45,141 nt of DNA from Methylococcaceae bacterium (GCA_902810705.1 CADDYU010000017.1:1-45141), one strand, 5' to 3'. Shown: positions 11,983-23,197, counted from the first letter of the stretch. The notes: generated by a model not told the origin, from the sequence alone. A program made the numbers and translations.

Positions 11983-12996
11983 AACTTCGGCCCTTTCAGC
12001 CATGGGCGGCTCGGCCGGAATTCCCAACGGGATGAATTCGCCGAAAGCCCGACTGCCGTCACCGGTGAGAATGGTTTTCTCAACCTGCAGGGTTTCGGCG
12101 TTGACCATCGAAACCGTGTTATCGAACCAGTTGGCGACGTAGACGTGCTTGTCGTCCGGATGGGCGGCTATGCCCTCCGGATATTCGCCGACCTGGACCG
12201 TGCCGATGACTTCCAGCTTGTCGGCATCGATCGCGGAAATCGCGTTGTCGTACTGATTGGTGACGAAGACGCGCTTGCCGCCTAGAGTCGAGGCCAAGGC
12301 GTAAGGGCGCTGGCCCACCGGAATGGTCTTGATCAATCGCAGGGTTCCGGCATCGATCACGGACACATCGTTGCTTTCCACGTTGGCCGTATAGAGACGC
12401 TTGGCTCGGGGCTCTAGAAGCAGGCCGAAGGGATGCTTGCCCACTTGAAGGGTTTTCTCGATTGCCAAAGTCTCGCCGTCAATGGATGAAATCGAATCAT
12501 CCTCGCGGTTGGCGACGAAGAGGGTCGCTCCATCGGGACTCGCGATCACGCCGGCGGGATAGCGGCCCACCGGAATCTGCTTTATCACCCGCCGCTCGGA
12601 GAGATCGAACACTGAGAGGTAATGGCCGTAAAAATCAGCGATATAGGCCCGCGCCCCACGACTATCGATGGCCAGCCCTAAGGGTCCTTGGCCCACTGGA
12701 ACCGTCGCGACGACTTCCTGGCGGCGGCCGTCCAGGATCGTGATGTCTTGACTGCCAGGATTGGTCACCACGATTTTCGAGCCGTCGCGGCTGGCCGCGA
12801 CCCCGGCGGGCTCCTTCCCGACCGGGAGGGTCTTGACCACCACGCCGCTGGCGGTATCGATCACCGAGACTGTATTGGCTTTTTGATTGGTGATGTAAGC
12901 GAATGGCTCCGCGGGGGCGGAGCCGCAACCGAGCCCCAGGAGCGCGATAGCAGCAGCCAGAGCTTTTCTAAGGCAAGTGCGGGTGGTGCCGAACAT
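11974..12996 (-). CDS. periplasmic YVTN seven-bladed beta-propeller protein
   Basis: A 340-residue exported protein. A signal peptide with a hydrophobic core (AAAIALLGLGCGSAPAEP) is followed by seven repeats of about 42 residues. Their marker strands are FAYITNQ, KIVVTNP, RAYIADF, TLFVANR, RLYTANV, RVFVTNQ and HVYVANW, each followed by an SVID-like and a V-G-x-x-P turn. This is the YVTN family; some members are associated with PQQ-dependent catabolism. The gene starts 8 bases after the stop of the MxaD-like gene, so the pair is probably one transcript. I infer a role around periplasmic methanol oxidation, but the sequence gives no direct catalytic clue. A Cys near the signal end could be lipidated, but the lipobox is poor. 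Confidence 0.82.
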   Translation of the reverse strand: MFGTTRTCLRKALAAAIALLGLGCGSAPAEPFAYITNQKANTVSVIDTASGVVVKTLPVGKEPAGVAASRDGSKIVVTNPGSQDITILDGRRQEVVATVPVGQGPLGLAIDSRGARAYIADFYGHYLSVFDLSERRVIKQIPVGRYPAGVIASPDGATLFVANREDDSISSIDGETLAIEKTLQVGKHPFGLLLEPRAKRLYTANVESNDVSVIDAGTLRLIKTIPVGQRPYALASTLGGKRVFVTNQYDNAISAIDADKLEVIGTVQVGEYPEGIAAHPDDKHVYVANWFDNTVSMVNAETLQVEKTILTGDGSRAFGEFIPLGIPAEPPMAERAEVLR

Positions 12997-13004
12997 AGGA
13001 AATC

Positions 13005-13544
13005 TTACTTTTGACCCTCAACCACGGCTTTCAGATTTGCCAGCCCTTCCTTGTAGATCTTGCTGACCGCGGCGTTCGCGGCCTCCTCGTTCTGGCCCGG
13101 CGGCGGATTATTGTTCAAGAACCAGCGGTAATAGGCCGCTTTCCATTCGACCTTCGAGCCTCCAGTGCCGCTGGGTTCGACTTTTATGGTCGAGGAATAG
13201 TTGTTGACCGGAAAAACATTGGGGTCGGTGGGATCATCGAGCTTGTATTTGAACGTCCATTGCGCCGCGTCGTAACTTACCAATTCCTCTTTGAGAGAGC
13301 CGCCGCCTTTTAGCTTCAGCTCCCGGGTGGCGCCCTTCTCGGTCCCGCCCTGGGAGGTTGTGCTTTCAACTTGCGGCAGCCATTTTTCCGGATGAGCGAA
13401 ATCGCCGACCACAGCCCAGACCTTGTCCGGAGCGGCGTTGATTTCTATGCTTTCTTCATACTTCTGACGGGTCGGACCGTGGGCTTCGGCCAGTCCGGCC
13501 CACAGCAGAAATGTCGTCGCAAGAAGGGGCAAAAGCTTCTTCAT
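13005..13544 (-). CDS. MxaD-like SRPBCC periplasmic protein
   Basis: A 179-residue exported protein. It has a clear signal peptide (MKKLLPLLATTFLLWAGLAEA) with cleavage before HGPTRQKYEESI, the same mature start that I recall for MxaD of methylotrophs. The body is an SRPBCC (START-like) fold: AAPDKVWAVVGDFAHPEKWLP, ELKLKGGGSLKEELVSYD, then SSTIKVEP and VEWKAAYYRWF. In Methylobacterium MxaD aids electron transfer between methanol dehydrogenase and cytochrome cL. Shine-Dalgarno GGAG lies 6 bases before the ATG. It precedes the YVTN propeller gene; both could serve the XoxF system encoded 13 kb away. Assignment is by recall. Confidence 0.8.
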   Translation of the reverse strand: MKKLLPLLATTFLLWAGLAEAHGPTRQKYEESIEINAAPDKVWAVVGDFAHPEKWLPQVESTTSQGGTEKGATRELKLKGGGSLKEELVSYDAAQWTFKYKLDDPTDPNVFPVNNYSSTIKVEPSGTGGSKVEWKAAYYRWFLNNNPPPGQNEEAANAAVSKIYKEGLANLKAVVEGQK

Positions 13545-13571
13545 CTAGTTCTCCAAAAAGACAAGATTACG

Positions 13572-13601
13572 AAAAAACCCCAAGTATACGGCAAAATACT
13601 T
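13572..13601 (-). terminator. possible weak terminator after sbcB
   Basis: On the minus strand a 6-bp stem (AAGTAT / ATACTT) with an 8-base loop is followed by GGGG and TTTTTT, 10 bases after the sbcB stop. The stem is AT-rich and short. The same bases contain TATACT, which could instead be the -10 box of the MxaD-like gene. Confidence 0.3.
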
Positions 13602-13609
13602 TAATGCGG

Positions 13610-15052
13610 TTACGGGACAATTTCCCGAAGATAATCCCACAAGCTCTCGACAATCTCTCTCTGACGCGCCGTGAGATCCGGCCTGGCTTCCAATTCCTTT
13701 AGCCGAGCCTTGTATTCGCAGAGCACGATCGTGGCGCCCTGACCTGGCTGGGTAAGCCGCTGAACACGAAAGGCCTCCCAGCGGGCGGCTTCGTCGGGGT
13801 TCAAGGTTTCGGGATAGTTACGAGCCCGGTATCGGAACAGCATCTCGGACAAACGGGAATCCTGGAACACCGGATTTTCCTGGCTCAATTGCCAAGGATT
13901 CAGGGAATGCAAACGATCCAGGGTGGCGCGGTCACCGTCACTCAGGAATCCGCCGCCGTAGAGCATGCCATCGGGATCGTGGTCCGCCGGTCCGGACAGC
14001 GTTCCGGCCAGAATTTTCTGAACCTTGGATGCCAGGTCCGGGGCAGACTTCAAACGCTCGAGATGCTCATAACAGCGAGTTAGATCGAGCCCGAGCCGCT
14101 CGACATCTTCCGGCCTAAGAACCGTCGCCGGAGCGAGGACGGGGCATTTGTTGAGGTGCACCGTCTTGAGATGCGGCCGCTCGACGCCCTCCGGCAACTT
14201 CGCCGCCGGGGTGTAGAGGCGTTCCCGCAGCGCCTCCACCTCCAGGGTGAACAGCGGCGCCGGATCGGCGGCCAGGTCGTAAACGATTACGCCATTGGAA
14301 TTGCGAGGGTGCTTGGCCAAGGCCACGATCAGCGCGATGCAATGCTTGTCCACCGAGAATTTTTCCGAGGCATGCACCACCGGTCGCATCGTACCCAGAC
14401 CAAGCAAGTTGGCGGCTTGCTGCTTGCCGCGATTTTCGAGCAGGAAGTAGTACAGCCGCGGCTGTTTATCACGCAGAAGCCGCGCCACGGCGATGGTGGC
14501 CTTGACATCGCTCATGGCGTCGTGAGCGTCCGCATGGACAATGCCGTTGGCCGCCGTTAGAAGCTCCAGTTTAAGGCTCGGCTTTCCCGTCTCGTCCACG
14601 GGCCATCGAATGCCTTCAGGCCGAAGCGCGCGAGCCAAGCGCAGCATGTCGATCAGATCCCAACGAGAGTTGCCGTTCCGCCATTCCCGCGCGTAAGGGT
14701 CCAACAAATTGCGGTAGAGGCAATGCCGCGTGACCTCATCGTCGAAGCGGATATTGTTATAGCCGACGACGCAAGTCCCTGGCGTCGAAAATTCATTATG
14801 AATCGCAGCGATGAATTCCGCTTCCGGAACGCCTTCCCGCAACGCCCGTTGCGGCGTGATTCCGGTGATGAAGCAAGCATCCGGCGCGGGCAGAAAATCG
14901 GGGGCTGGCCGGCAAAACAGCACGGTGGGAGGGGCAATGGGATTCAGGTCGAGATCGGTCCGAAGGCCCGCGAATTGGGCGGGCCGATCCCGACGGGGGT
15001 CGGCCCCAAAGGTTTCGTAATCGTACCAATAAAATGAGCCGCAGCCCGACAC
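13610..15052 (-). CDS. sbcB: exodeoxyribonuclease I
   Basis: A 480-residue ExoI. The DEDDh exonuclease domain is at the N-terminus: YDYETFG holds the first Asp/Glu pair, DRPAQFAGLRTD follows, and the terminal His/Asp are in ADAHDAMSDVKATI. VGYNNIRFDDEVTRH is the second acidic block. The C-terminal SH3-like and helical domains (MLFRYRARNYPETL) match E. coli SbcB in order and length. The enzyme degrades single-stranded DNA 3' to 5' and works in recombination and mismatch repair. Confidence 0.96.
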   Translation of the reverse strand: MSGCGSFYWYDYETFGADPRRDRPAQFAGLRTDLDLNPIAPPTVLFCRPAPDFLPAPDACFITGITPQRALREGVPEAEFIAAIHNEFSTPGTCVVGYNNIRFDDEVTRHCLYRNLLDPYAREWRNGNSRWDLIDMLRLARALRPEGIRWPVDETGKPSLKLELLTAANGIVHADAHDAMSDVKATIAVARLLRDKQPRLYYFLLENRGKQQAANLLGLGTMRPVVHASEKFSVDKHCIALIVALAKHPRNSNGVIVYDLAADPAPLFTLEVEALRERLYTPAAKLPEGVERPHLKTVHLNKCPVLAPATVLRPEDVERLGLDLTRCYEHLERLKSAPDLASKVQKILAGTLSGPADHDPDGMLYGGGFLSDGDRATLDRLHSLNPWQLSQENPVFQDSRLSEMLFRYRARNYPETLNPDEAARWEAFRVQRLTQPGQGATIVLCEYKARLKELEARPDLTARQREIVESLWDYLREIVP

Positions 15053-15180
15053 TTAAAATTTCTGCCAACGCTGCCCGGCTGTCTACCGCACCGGACTGCG
15101 GTTCAATCGATGGAGCCCACCCTTATTCACGTTTTCCCCGAATAACAAGATGGCGGACGCGGTTGGCTCTCGGGTAACGA

Positions 15181-15576
15181 TTACCAGCAGCTTATTATGG
15201 CTTTAAGGATATCGACACGGCTGATGACACCGACCAAATGACCCTCATCGAGTACTGGAAAATGTCGAAGGTTGCATTTGGTAAACATATCTGCCACTTC
15301 GACGATGCTGGTTTCGCAATCGACCGCTTTAAAATTCGTGGTCATGAATTCCTTGACCTTGCCAGGCATGTCCTCGTGATAAGAGGCAGATACGGCAACC
15401 CGCATGCAATCCAGTTCCGAGAAGACGCCGACCAGTTTTCCCTTGCTGTCCACGACCGGGGCCCCGGTAATCTTGCGGGTGAACAATTCTCGAATGGCCG
15501 CGAAAACATCCATGTCGGGAGTAAACAGCACCGGGTTTTTCGTCATGTGCTCGCGCACGGTGAGATTTGCAAGCAT
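15181..15576 (-). CDS. tandem CBS-domain protein
   Basis: A 131-residue cytosolic protein made only of two CBS domains. The first runs about residues 8-60 (MTKNPVLFTPDMDVFAAI ... ITGAPVVDSKGKLVGVFSE). The second runs about 75-128 (MTTNFKAVDCETSIVEVAD ... LRHFPVLDEGHLVGVISRVD). Such pairs bind adenosyl ligands such as AMP or ATP and regulate partners. The Shine-Dalgarno AGGAGG is excellent and precedes the ATG by a few bases. It is on the same strand as nqrM, 115 bases downstream of it. A regulatory or energy-sensing role is only a family-level guess. Confidence 0.88.
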   Translation of the reverse strand: MLANLTVREHMTKNPVLFTPDMDVFAAIRELFTRKITGAPVVDSKGKLVGVFSELDCMRVAVSASYHEDMPGKVKEFMTTNFKAVDCETSIVEVADMFTKCNLRHFPVLDEGHLVGVISRVDILKAIISCW

Positions 15577-15671
15577 GACTCCTCCTAATTCTTATTCTCA
15601 AAGTACATCGCGGGACTTTAGTGGAGTGTGGCCTTTCCGGGCTCCTTTAATGTTAATAAAGATAGGTCAGA

Positions 15672-15690
15672 GTGGCCCCGTTTCGGCCAC
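15672..15690 (-). terminator. hairpin directly after nqrM
   Basis: A 6-bp GC-rich inverted repeat (GTGGCC / GGCCAC) with a 7-base loop begins one base after the nqrM stop on the minus strand; the following tract is only modestly T-rich. Confidence 0.45.
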
Positions 15691-15691
15691 C

Positions 15692-15877
15692 TCATCGGCT
15701 TTGCGTCATCGCCTCAAACTTCCGGCGCTTTTCGCATTTTTGTACGCAGATGCATTCTCCGCCATTGCCAACGCCTCCACAGCTGCCTTTAATGGCGCCC
15801 CGACCAAATATAACGCCAATCGACATGAGTGTGACGACTAGCGCGATAATAATGAAAGTAATCAGAAATAAGCTCAT
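15692..15877 (-). CDS. nqrM: Na(+)-NQR maturation factor NqrM
   Basis: A 61-residue protein. One N-terminal membrane helix (LFLITFIIIALVVTLMSIGV) is followed by IFGRGAIKGSCGG and a Cys cluster: C33, C42, C44 and C48. This is the NqrM (formerly DUF539) pattern. NqrM is needed for assembly of the four-Cys iron centre between NqrD and NqrE. It lies downstream of nqrF on the same strand, as in Vibrio. Here a strong terminator lies between nqrF and nqrM, so it may have its own promoter. No apbE flavin transferase gene is present in the window, although NqrB and NqrC need one. Confidence 0.9.
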   Translation of the reverse strand: MSLFLITFIIIALVVTLMSIGVIFGRGAIKGSCGGVGNGGECICVQKCEKRRKFEAMTQSR

Positions 15878-15992
15878 GATATGCCTCGCTTAGCCGACGC
15901 GATGGTAAGCCCCGTCCACTAGGCCGATCCTACTTTAGATATATCCTGATCTCGGGATCTCGGCCTTTAAACGCGGACTCTACTCTTTTCTG

Positions 15993-16033
15993 GAAAAAAT
16001 AAAAGCGGAAGGTGCTTAGACGCCCTCCGCTTT
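15993..16033 (-). terminator. rho-independent terminator after nqrF
   Basis: Reading the minus strand, an 8-bp perfect stem (AAAGCGGA / TCCGCTTT), extended inside by further GC pairs, is followed by a T-rich ATTTTTTCC tract. It lies about 28 bases after the nqrF stop and should end the nqrABCDEF transcript. Confidence 0.78.
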
Positions 16034-16061
16034 CCTGGTGCTAATTGCCGGAACCAAAAAA

Positions 16062-17282
16062 TTAGCCGCCGAAATCATCCAGCATGATGTTTTCCCTCTC
16101 GACCCCCAAATCCGTAAGCATTTTGATAACGGCGGAGTTCATCATGGGCGGGCCACAGAGATAGTATTCGCAGTCTTCCGGCGCAGGATGATTTTTGAGG
16201 TAGTTCTCGTATAGAACGTTATGGATGAATCCGGTATGCCCCGTCCAGTTATCCTCCGGCTTTGGCTCGGAAAGGCCGATATACCATTTGAAGTTCGGAT
16301 TCTCTGCTTGCAGGGTATTGAAATCATCCACGTAGAACATTTCCCGAAGACTTCGGGCGCCATACCAGAAAGTCATCTTGCGCTTGGTTTTCAAGCGGCG
16401 AAGCTGGTCGAAGATGTGCGAGCGCATGGGCGCCATGCCGGCGCCACCACCGACGAACACCATTTCGTTGTCGGTCTCGCGGGCGAAGAACTCACCGAAG
16501 GGACCGGAGATGGTGACCTTATCGCCTGGCTTCAGGCTAAAGATGTAGGAGGACATGATCCCCGGCGGAATGCCTTGAGTGCCGGGCGGCGGTGTCGCGA
16601 TGCGGACGTTGAGCATGATGATCTCGCTCTCTTCCGGATAGTTCGCCATCGAGTACGCTCGGATCGCCGGCTCCGTCACTACCGATTCGAATTGCCATAA
16701 GTTGTATTTGTCCCACTCATCGCGGAACCGCTCCTCGATAGCGAAATCGGAGAATTTCACGTGATAAGGCGGGCATTCGATTTGAATGTAACCGCCAGCA
16801 CGAAAGTTCACTCTCTCGCCTTTCGGCAGCTCCAGCACTAGTTCCTTGATGAACGTGGCGACATTATGGTTCGAGCGGACTGTGGTCACCCACTTCTTCA
16901 CGCCGAAGACCTCGTCATGGACGTGAATCTTCATGTTTTGCTTGACGGTCACCTGACAGGCCAGACGATTGCCTTCCGCCGCTTCGCGCTTGGTGATATG
17001 CGACAACTCGGTTGGAAGAATGTCGCCGCCGCCTTCGTGCACCTTGACCCGGCATTGCGCGCAAGTTCCGCCGCCTCCGCATGCCGAGGACACGAACAAG
17101 TTGTGATCCGCAAGGGCGGTCAGCAACTTCGCGCCGATCGGCACGTGAATCGTCTTTTCGTCATTGATCAGGATATCGACGTTACCCGAAGCCACAAGCC
17201 TTGACTTGGCACCCAGAATCACGAAGACCAAGGCAATGACGATCAGGGTAAAAAACAATACGCCTAGGATGATTTCCAACAT
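16062..17282 (-). CDS. nqrF: Na(+)-translocating NADH:quinone reductase subunit F
   Basis: A 406-residue NqrF. One N-terminal membrane helix (about residues 3-24) anchors the protein. A plant-type ferredoxin domain has 2Fe-2S ligands C68, C74, C77 ([13 protein letters not shown]) and C109 (RLAC). A ferredoxin-NADP reductase-type module follows, with RAYSMANYP for [18 protein letters not shown] for NADH and [10 protein letters not shown] near the end. NqrF oxidises NADH and feeds electrons into the complex. It is the last gene of the nqrABCDEF operon, 18 bases after nqrE. Confidence 0.98.
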   Translation of the reverse strand: MLEIILGVLFFTLIVIALVFVILGAKSRLVASGNVDILINDEKTIHVPIGAKLLTALADHNLFVSSACGGGGTCAQCRVKVHEGGGDILPTELSHITKREAAEGNRLACQVTVKQNMKIHVHDEVFGVKKWVTTVRSNHNVATFIKELVLELPKGERVNFRAGGYIQIECPPYHVKFSDFAIEERFRDEWDKYNLWQFESVVTEPAIRAYSMANYPEESEIIMLNVRIATPPPGTQGIPPGIMSSYIFSLKPGDKVTISGPFGEFFARETDNEMVFVGGGAGMAPMRSHIFDQLRRLKTKRKMTFWYGARSLREMFYVDDFNTLQAENPNFKWYIGLSEPKPEDNWTGHTGFIHNVLYENYLKNHPAPEDCEYYLCGPPMMNSAVIKMLTDLGVERENIMLDDFGG

Positions 17283-17300
17283 CGTTTTATGCCCTGCCCC

Positions 17301-17909
17301 TTATAGTTGAATGCCGGAGAAGGCCATGAATCCCAGCGCCATCAGTCCAGCGGTGATGAAAGTAATGCCAAGGCCCCGAAGGCCGGCCGGCACATCGCTG
17401 TACTTGAGCTTCTCGCGCACGCCGGCCATGGCGGTGATCGCCAGCGCCCAACCGAAGCCGCTGCCGATGCCGTAGACCACGCTCTCCTTGAAGTTGTAAT
17501 CACGCTCGATCATGAACAGGCTGCCGGCCAGAATGGCGCAGTTCACCGTGATGAGGGGCAGAAAGATGCCTAGCGCGTTGTACAGGGCCGGGAAGAACCG
17601 GTCCAGGACCATTTCGAGGATCTGCACGATGGCCGCGATGACGCCGATGCTGGCCATCAGGGCAATGAAGCTCAAGTCCACGCCCTCGATACCGGCCCAG
17701 GCCAGGGCATTTTCTTTCAGAAGATAGGAGTAGATCAGGTTGTTGGCGGGCACGGTCAGGGTTTGCACGATGACGACGGCAATCCCTAAGCCAATGGCTG
17801 TCTCGATCTTCTTGGATACGGCGATGAACGTGCACATCCCCAGGAAGAAGGAGAGCGCCATGTTCTCGATGAAGACCGACTTGATGAACAGGTTGATGTA
17901 GGCTTCCAT
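17301..17909 (-). CDS. nqrE: Na(+)-translocating NADH:quinone reductase subunit E
   Basis: A 202-residue integral membrane protein with about six hydrophobic helices, starting [20 protein letters not shown]. Cys26 (FLGMCTF) and Cys124 ([11 protein letters not shown]) match the conserved membrane Cys that form the iron centre shared with NqrD. Its start shares a base with the nqrD stop, so the two are translationally coupled. It is paralogous to NqrD. Confidence 0.97.
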   Translation of the reverse strand: MEAYINLFIKSVFIENMALSFFLGMCTFIAVSKKIETAIGLGIAVVIVQTLTVPANNLIYSYLLKENALAWAGIEGVDLSFIALMASIGVIAAIVQILEMVLDRFFPALYNALGIFLPLITVNCAILAGSLFMIERDYNFKESVVYGIGSGFGWALAITAMAGVREKLKYSDVPAGLRGLGITFITAGLMALGFMAFSGIQL

Positions 17910-18586
17910 CAGTGGGCCTCCCCATGAGCGAGGCCGTGAGCCGGCATGATGGCATAGTCCGCCTTTTCGACCTGTTGCGGCTTGAGGGTGCGCACTGCCC
18001 AGATCAGAAGTCCGATCAGGAAGAACGCGCTCGGCGGCAGCAGCAGCAAGCCGTTGGGCACGTACCAGCCCCCGTCCTTGAGAAGTGGCAGCACGTCGAT
18101 ACCGAGTAGCTTGCCGGAACCGAACAGTTCCCGCACGATGGCAACGCTCACCAGGATCAAGCTATAACCCAAACCATTGCCAATGCCGTCCAAGAAGCTC
18201 TCCCAGGGCGGGTTCTTCATGGCATAGGCTTCCGCCCGACCCATTACGATGCAGTTGGTGATGATGAGTCCGACAAACACCGAAAGCTGCTTGCTGATTT
18301 CATAGGCGAAGGCTTTCAGGATTTGATCGACCACGATCACCAGCGAGGCGATGATCACCATTTGGGCGATGATGCGGATGCTGCTCGGGATGTGGTTGCG
18401 GATGAAGGCGATGCCGGCGCTGGAACAGGCGGTGACCGAGGTCAGCGCCAGGCTCATGATCAGCGCGGTCGACAATTGCGAGGTCACGGCCAAGGCGGAA
18501 CAGATGCCCAACACCTGAAGCGTGATGGGATTATTGTCCACCAATGGTTCGACCAGGACTTTCTTGTGTTCTGCGGTTAAGTTCAT
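17909..18586 (-). CDS. nqrD: Na(+)-translocating NADH:quinone reductase subunit D
   Basis: A 225-residue membrane subunit. Cys29 ([11 protein letters not shown]) and Cys112 ([14 protein letters not shown]) are exactly at the positions known for the iron ligands of V. cholerae NqrD. About six hydrophobic helices are visible, and the [17 protein letters not shown] block is characteristic. The gene starts 4 bases after nqrC and overlaps nqrE by one base. Confidence 0.97.
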   Translation of the reverse strand: MNLTAEHKKVLVEPLVDNNPITLQVLGICSALAVTSQLSTALIMSLALTSVTACSSAGIAFIRNHIPSSIRIIAQMVIIASLVIVVDQILKAFAYEISKQLSVFVGLIITNCIVMGRAEAYAMKNPPWESFLDGIGNGLGYSLILVSVAIVRELFGSGKLLGIDVLPLLKDGGWYVPNGLLLLPPSAFFLIGLLIWAVRTLKPQQVEKADYAIMPAHGLAHGEAH

Positions 18587-18590
18587 GGGG

Positions 18591-19505
18591 TTACCCTCTT
18601 CCAGATCTTACCTTTGCCAAATAAAGACCATAGCCTTCCTTGCCCATCCAGTACTGCACCAGATTGCTGACTCCGCGGCTGGTGAGCGTGGCACCGGCCA
18701 GCGCATCCACCTGGTATTCGGAACCCGGCTTGGATGGATCGACCGATCCTTTGACCAGTCCCAAGGCGACTTCGCCAATCTCGATGGATTGGCCCTTTTC
18801 ACTCAAATTGCTTTCGTGCAGTTCCTTGCCGGTGAAGTTGTAGACCTTTTTGCCCTTCCACAAAGCCTTCCACTTCGGATTGACCACTTCACCGCCGAGG
18901 CCGGGCGTTTCCGCCTGATCGTAGAGATTAAGGCCGATGACCGTCTGAGCATCGGCCTGCAGCGCAATGAAACCGTACATGGTCGACCATAAGCCGTAGC
19001 CGTTGATCGGAAGGATAATGGATTTGAGCTGCCTGTCCTGCTTGACCAGGTACACCTTGGCGTACTTCGGCTTCCGTTTGATGCTGGCGATGTCCTGTTC
19101 CGGCGGGATGGCCTCGCTCAAGGCCGGGTCCTTGGCCGCCTTCCACTGATCGTAGGTCTTCGGATCAATCGAATCCGAATACTCGCCGGTCGAAAGATCG
19201 ACGATCTTGGTCTCTATGTTCTTGAATGTACTCTCTATATCGGTTCCATCCTCCAACAAGCCGGCGACTTCCAGGATATTGACCTTCTCATCCTTGGACT
19301 TGTTGGATTCTTGCAGAGGCTTCAACGTCACCGCCGATCCGGACACTAGGACCGCACCGGCTAGGCACAAGGCGAAAGCTATGGCCAGGGTCTTCTGGAA
19401 GCTTTCGTTGGGCAAGACCAGGATCTTGTCGGCATACAGCTTGGCTTTTTCGAGATAGCCGGCCAGCTTGTCCGAGAATTGGCTGGTGTTTACAGAATTA
19501 GGCAT
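18591..19505 (-). CDS. nqrC: Na(+)-translocating NADH:quinone reductase subunit C
   Basis: A 304-residue NqrC, longer than the roughly 260 residues of Vibrio NqrC. About 35 extra residues precede the single membrane helix (about 39-60). The periplasmic FMN-binding domain has [23 protein letters not shown] and the flavinylation motif AGATLTS with Thr at 273, where ApbE attaches FMN. The start overlaps nqrB by 8 bases, and no internal Met offers a shorter start before the helix. The extension contains a helix-like [15 protein letters not shown] segment of unknown role. Confidence 0.95.
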   Translation of the reverse strand: MPNSVNTSQFSDKLAGYLEKAKLYADKILVLPNESFQKTLAIAFALCLAGAVLVSGSAVTLKPLQESNKSKDEKVNILEVAGLLEDGTDIESTFKNIETKIVDLSTGEYSDSIDPKTYDQWKAAKDPALSEAIPPEQDIASIKRKPKYAKVYLVKQDRQLKSIILPINGYGLWSTMYGFIALQADAQTVIGLNLYDQAETPGLGGEVVNPKWKALWKGKKVYNFTGKELHESNLSEKGQSIEIGEVALGLVKGSVDPSKPGSEYQVDALAGATLTSRGVSNLVQYWMGKEGYGLYLAKVRSGRG

Positions 19506-20702
19506 AGCGTCTGACCCTCCGGCTGATGTTCGCCTTGATCACGACATAATCGATCAGCGGCGCGAAAATGTTCGCGAACAAGATGGCTAGCATGATGCCC
19601 TCTGGAAAAGCCGGATTAATAACCCGGATCAAAACCGTCATAAAGCCGATCAGAATACCGAAAATCCATCGTCCCACATTCGTATGAGCCGCGCTGACCG
19701 GATCGGTGGCCATATAGGCGGTACCAAAGGCGAATCCACCCAAGGTCACATGCCAATACCAAGGCATAGCAAACATGGCGTTAGTGTTGCTGCCGATGAT
19801 GTTCAGAATAACCGTCGTAACGATCGTGCCGACCATGACCCCCGCGATGATCCGCCAACTGGCGATGCGTGTGTAAACCAGGAAAGCCGCGCCTAGGAGG
19901 CATGCCAGAGTGGAGGTTTCGCCCAGGGAACCTCGCTCGAACCCGAAAAAGGTTTGCCACCAGGAGATCCCGGCCTCTTTGATGGCGTCCACACCCCCTA
20001 GGGCCCCCAAACCGAGGGCGGTCGCACCGCTGAATCCGTCGATGGCGGTCCAGACGGCGTCTCCCGACATGGACGCCGGATAGGCGAAATACAGAAAGGC
20101 GCGCCCGGTCAGGGCCGGATTCAAGAAGTTCTTCCCGGTGCCGCCGAAGATTTCCTTGCCAATGACGATTCCGAAGGAGATGCCGATGGCCACTTGCCAA
20201 AGGGGTGTATTGGGCGGTAGGGTCAACGCGAACAGGATGGAGGACACGAAAAATCCCTCGTTGACCTCGTGCTTGCGAACGACAGCGAACAGCACCTCCC
20301 AAAGCCCGCCCGCCACGATGGTGACAATGTAGATGGGAAAAAAGTACAACGCACCGTGGACGAGATCGGAAACCGGATTGTTAGGATTGAAGCCGAAGAT
20401 GTTTTGGATCGCCCCGCGCCAGCCAGGCGCCGAGTCAAGACCCAAGGCTTGCATGGCCAAATTCGCTTGGTACCCGGTGTTGAACAGTGCCATCACCAGG
20501 CATGGTAGAGCAGCAATCCACACATAGGTCATTACGCGCTTCAGGTCGACCGCGTCGCGGATATGCGTGGCTCCAGTGGCGACATCGGGCGGGCTATAGA
20601 GGAAGGTATCCACCATCTCATAGACGGGATACAACTTCTCGAGTTTGCCCCCCTTGTCGAAGAACGGGTATAGCTTGTCTAAGAATTGCCTCGTACGGGA
20701 CA

Positions 20703-20703
<1 letters not shown>
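19498..20703 (-). CDS. nqrB: Na(+)-translocating NADH:quinone reductase subunit B
   Basis: A 401-residue multi-pass membrane subunit that carries the sodium pathway. The covalent FMN site SGAT is at residues 225-228 (Thr228), in [10 protein letters not shown]. Other family blocks are [41 protein letters not shown] and [11 protein letters not shown]. The length is close to V. cholerae NqrB. The start codon shares one base with the nqrA stop, and the end overlaps nqrC. Confidence 0.98.
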
Positions 20704-22562
<1,859 letters not shown>

Positions 22563-22576
22563 TTGATCCAGATCAA
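22563..22576. promoter_or_regulatory. FNR/Anr-type operator
   Basis: The 14-base sequence TTGATCCAGATCAA is a perfect match to the FNR consensus TTGAT-N4-ATCAA. It lies about 110-125 bases upstream of the mature 5' end of rnpB and about 500 bases upstream of nqrA, in non-coding DNA. By chance a perfect ten-base match would be expected about 0.04 times in this window. The target transcript is unclear. Confidence 0.5.
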
Positions 22577-22653
22577 ACTTCGATGTGTTTGAGGGAAAGT
22601 ACGATCTGGCGACTAAACGGAACATCACAACCGACCTTTCCGGACAGAAGCTC

Positions 22654-22682
22654 TCGTCATTGGGATGATTTTTCATTAAACT
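22654..22682 (+). promoter_or_regulatory. probable rnpB promoter
   Basis: A -35-like TCGTCA (22654-22659) and -10-like TAAACT (22677-22682) with 17-base spacing lie 6 bases before the predicted 5' end of rnpB. Each box matches 4 of 6 consensus bases. Confidence 0.4.
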
Positions 22683-22687
22683 GGAGG

Positions 22688-23056
22688 GGGAGTTGGCTAG
22701 ACAGCCGCTGTCCGTAATGTATATTCGGAGAGAGGAAAGTCCGGGCTCCACAGGACAGGGCGCCAGGTAACGCCTGGGAGGCGCGAGCCTACGGAAAGTG
22801 CCACAGAAAATATACCGCCTTCTTGCATTGAGCAGGCAAGGTAAGGGTGAAATGGTGCGGTAAGAGCGCACCGCGCTTCCGGTAACGGAAGTGGCAGGGC
22901 AAACCCCGCCCGGAGCAAGACCAAATAGGGGAGTGTTGGGGCAACCCAGACGTGTCGTCCGCACGACTCCCGGGTAGGTCGCACGAGGCGTTCGGCGACG
23001 AATGCCCCAGATGAATGGCTGTCCACGACAGAACCCGGCTTATCGGCCAACTCCTT
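22688..23056 (+). ncRNA. rnpB: RNase P RNA (M1 RNA), bacterial class A
   Basis: The catalytic RNA of ribonuclease P, which trims tRNA 5' leaders. The conserved 5' core (CTAGACAGCCGC, then GAGAGGAAAGTCCGGGCTCC near 22730-22751) and 3' core (ACGACAGAACCCGGCTTATC near 23026-23045) are both present. The ends pair as expected for P1: GGAGTTGGC (22689-22697) with GCCAACTCC (23046-23054). The internal GGGTGAAA and AGAGCGCACCGC blocks also fit. Length is about 367 bases, normal for type A. An open frame on the opposite strand here is a frequent false gene. The exact ends are inferred from the pairing. Confidence 0.95.
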
Positions 23057-23197
23057 CCAACTTGTTGTTTATGATACGCTGCGATCTAGGGCACGCGGCT
23101 TATCCAATACCCTCCAATTCAATCAGCCAATTTCCGGCCCATCCGGTTCTGTAGTACCATCTGGCGTTTTTCCGGTGTACGAACGATTGAATTAGCC

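Noticed and set aside
15053..15180. possible small RNA or tRNA between sbcB and the CBS gene
   Set aside because: A GGTTCAATC-like string is present, but no cloverleaf can be formed.
22697..23050. 117-codon minus-strand frame
   Set aside because: It is antisense to rnpB; such frames are a common false hypothetical protein.
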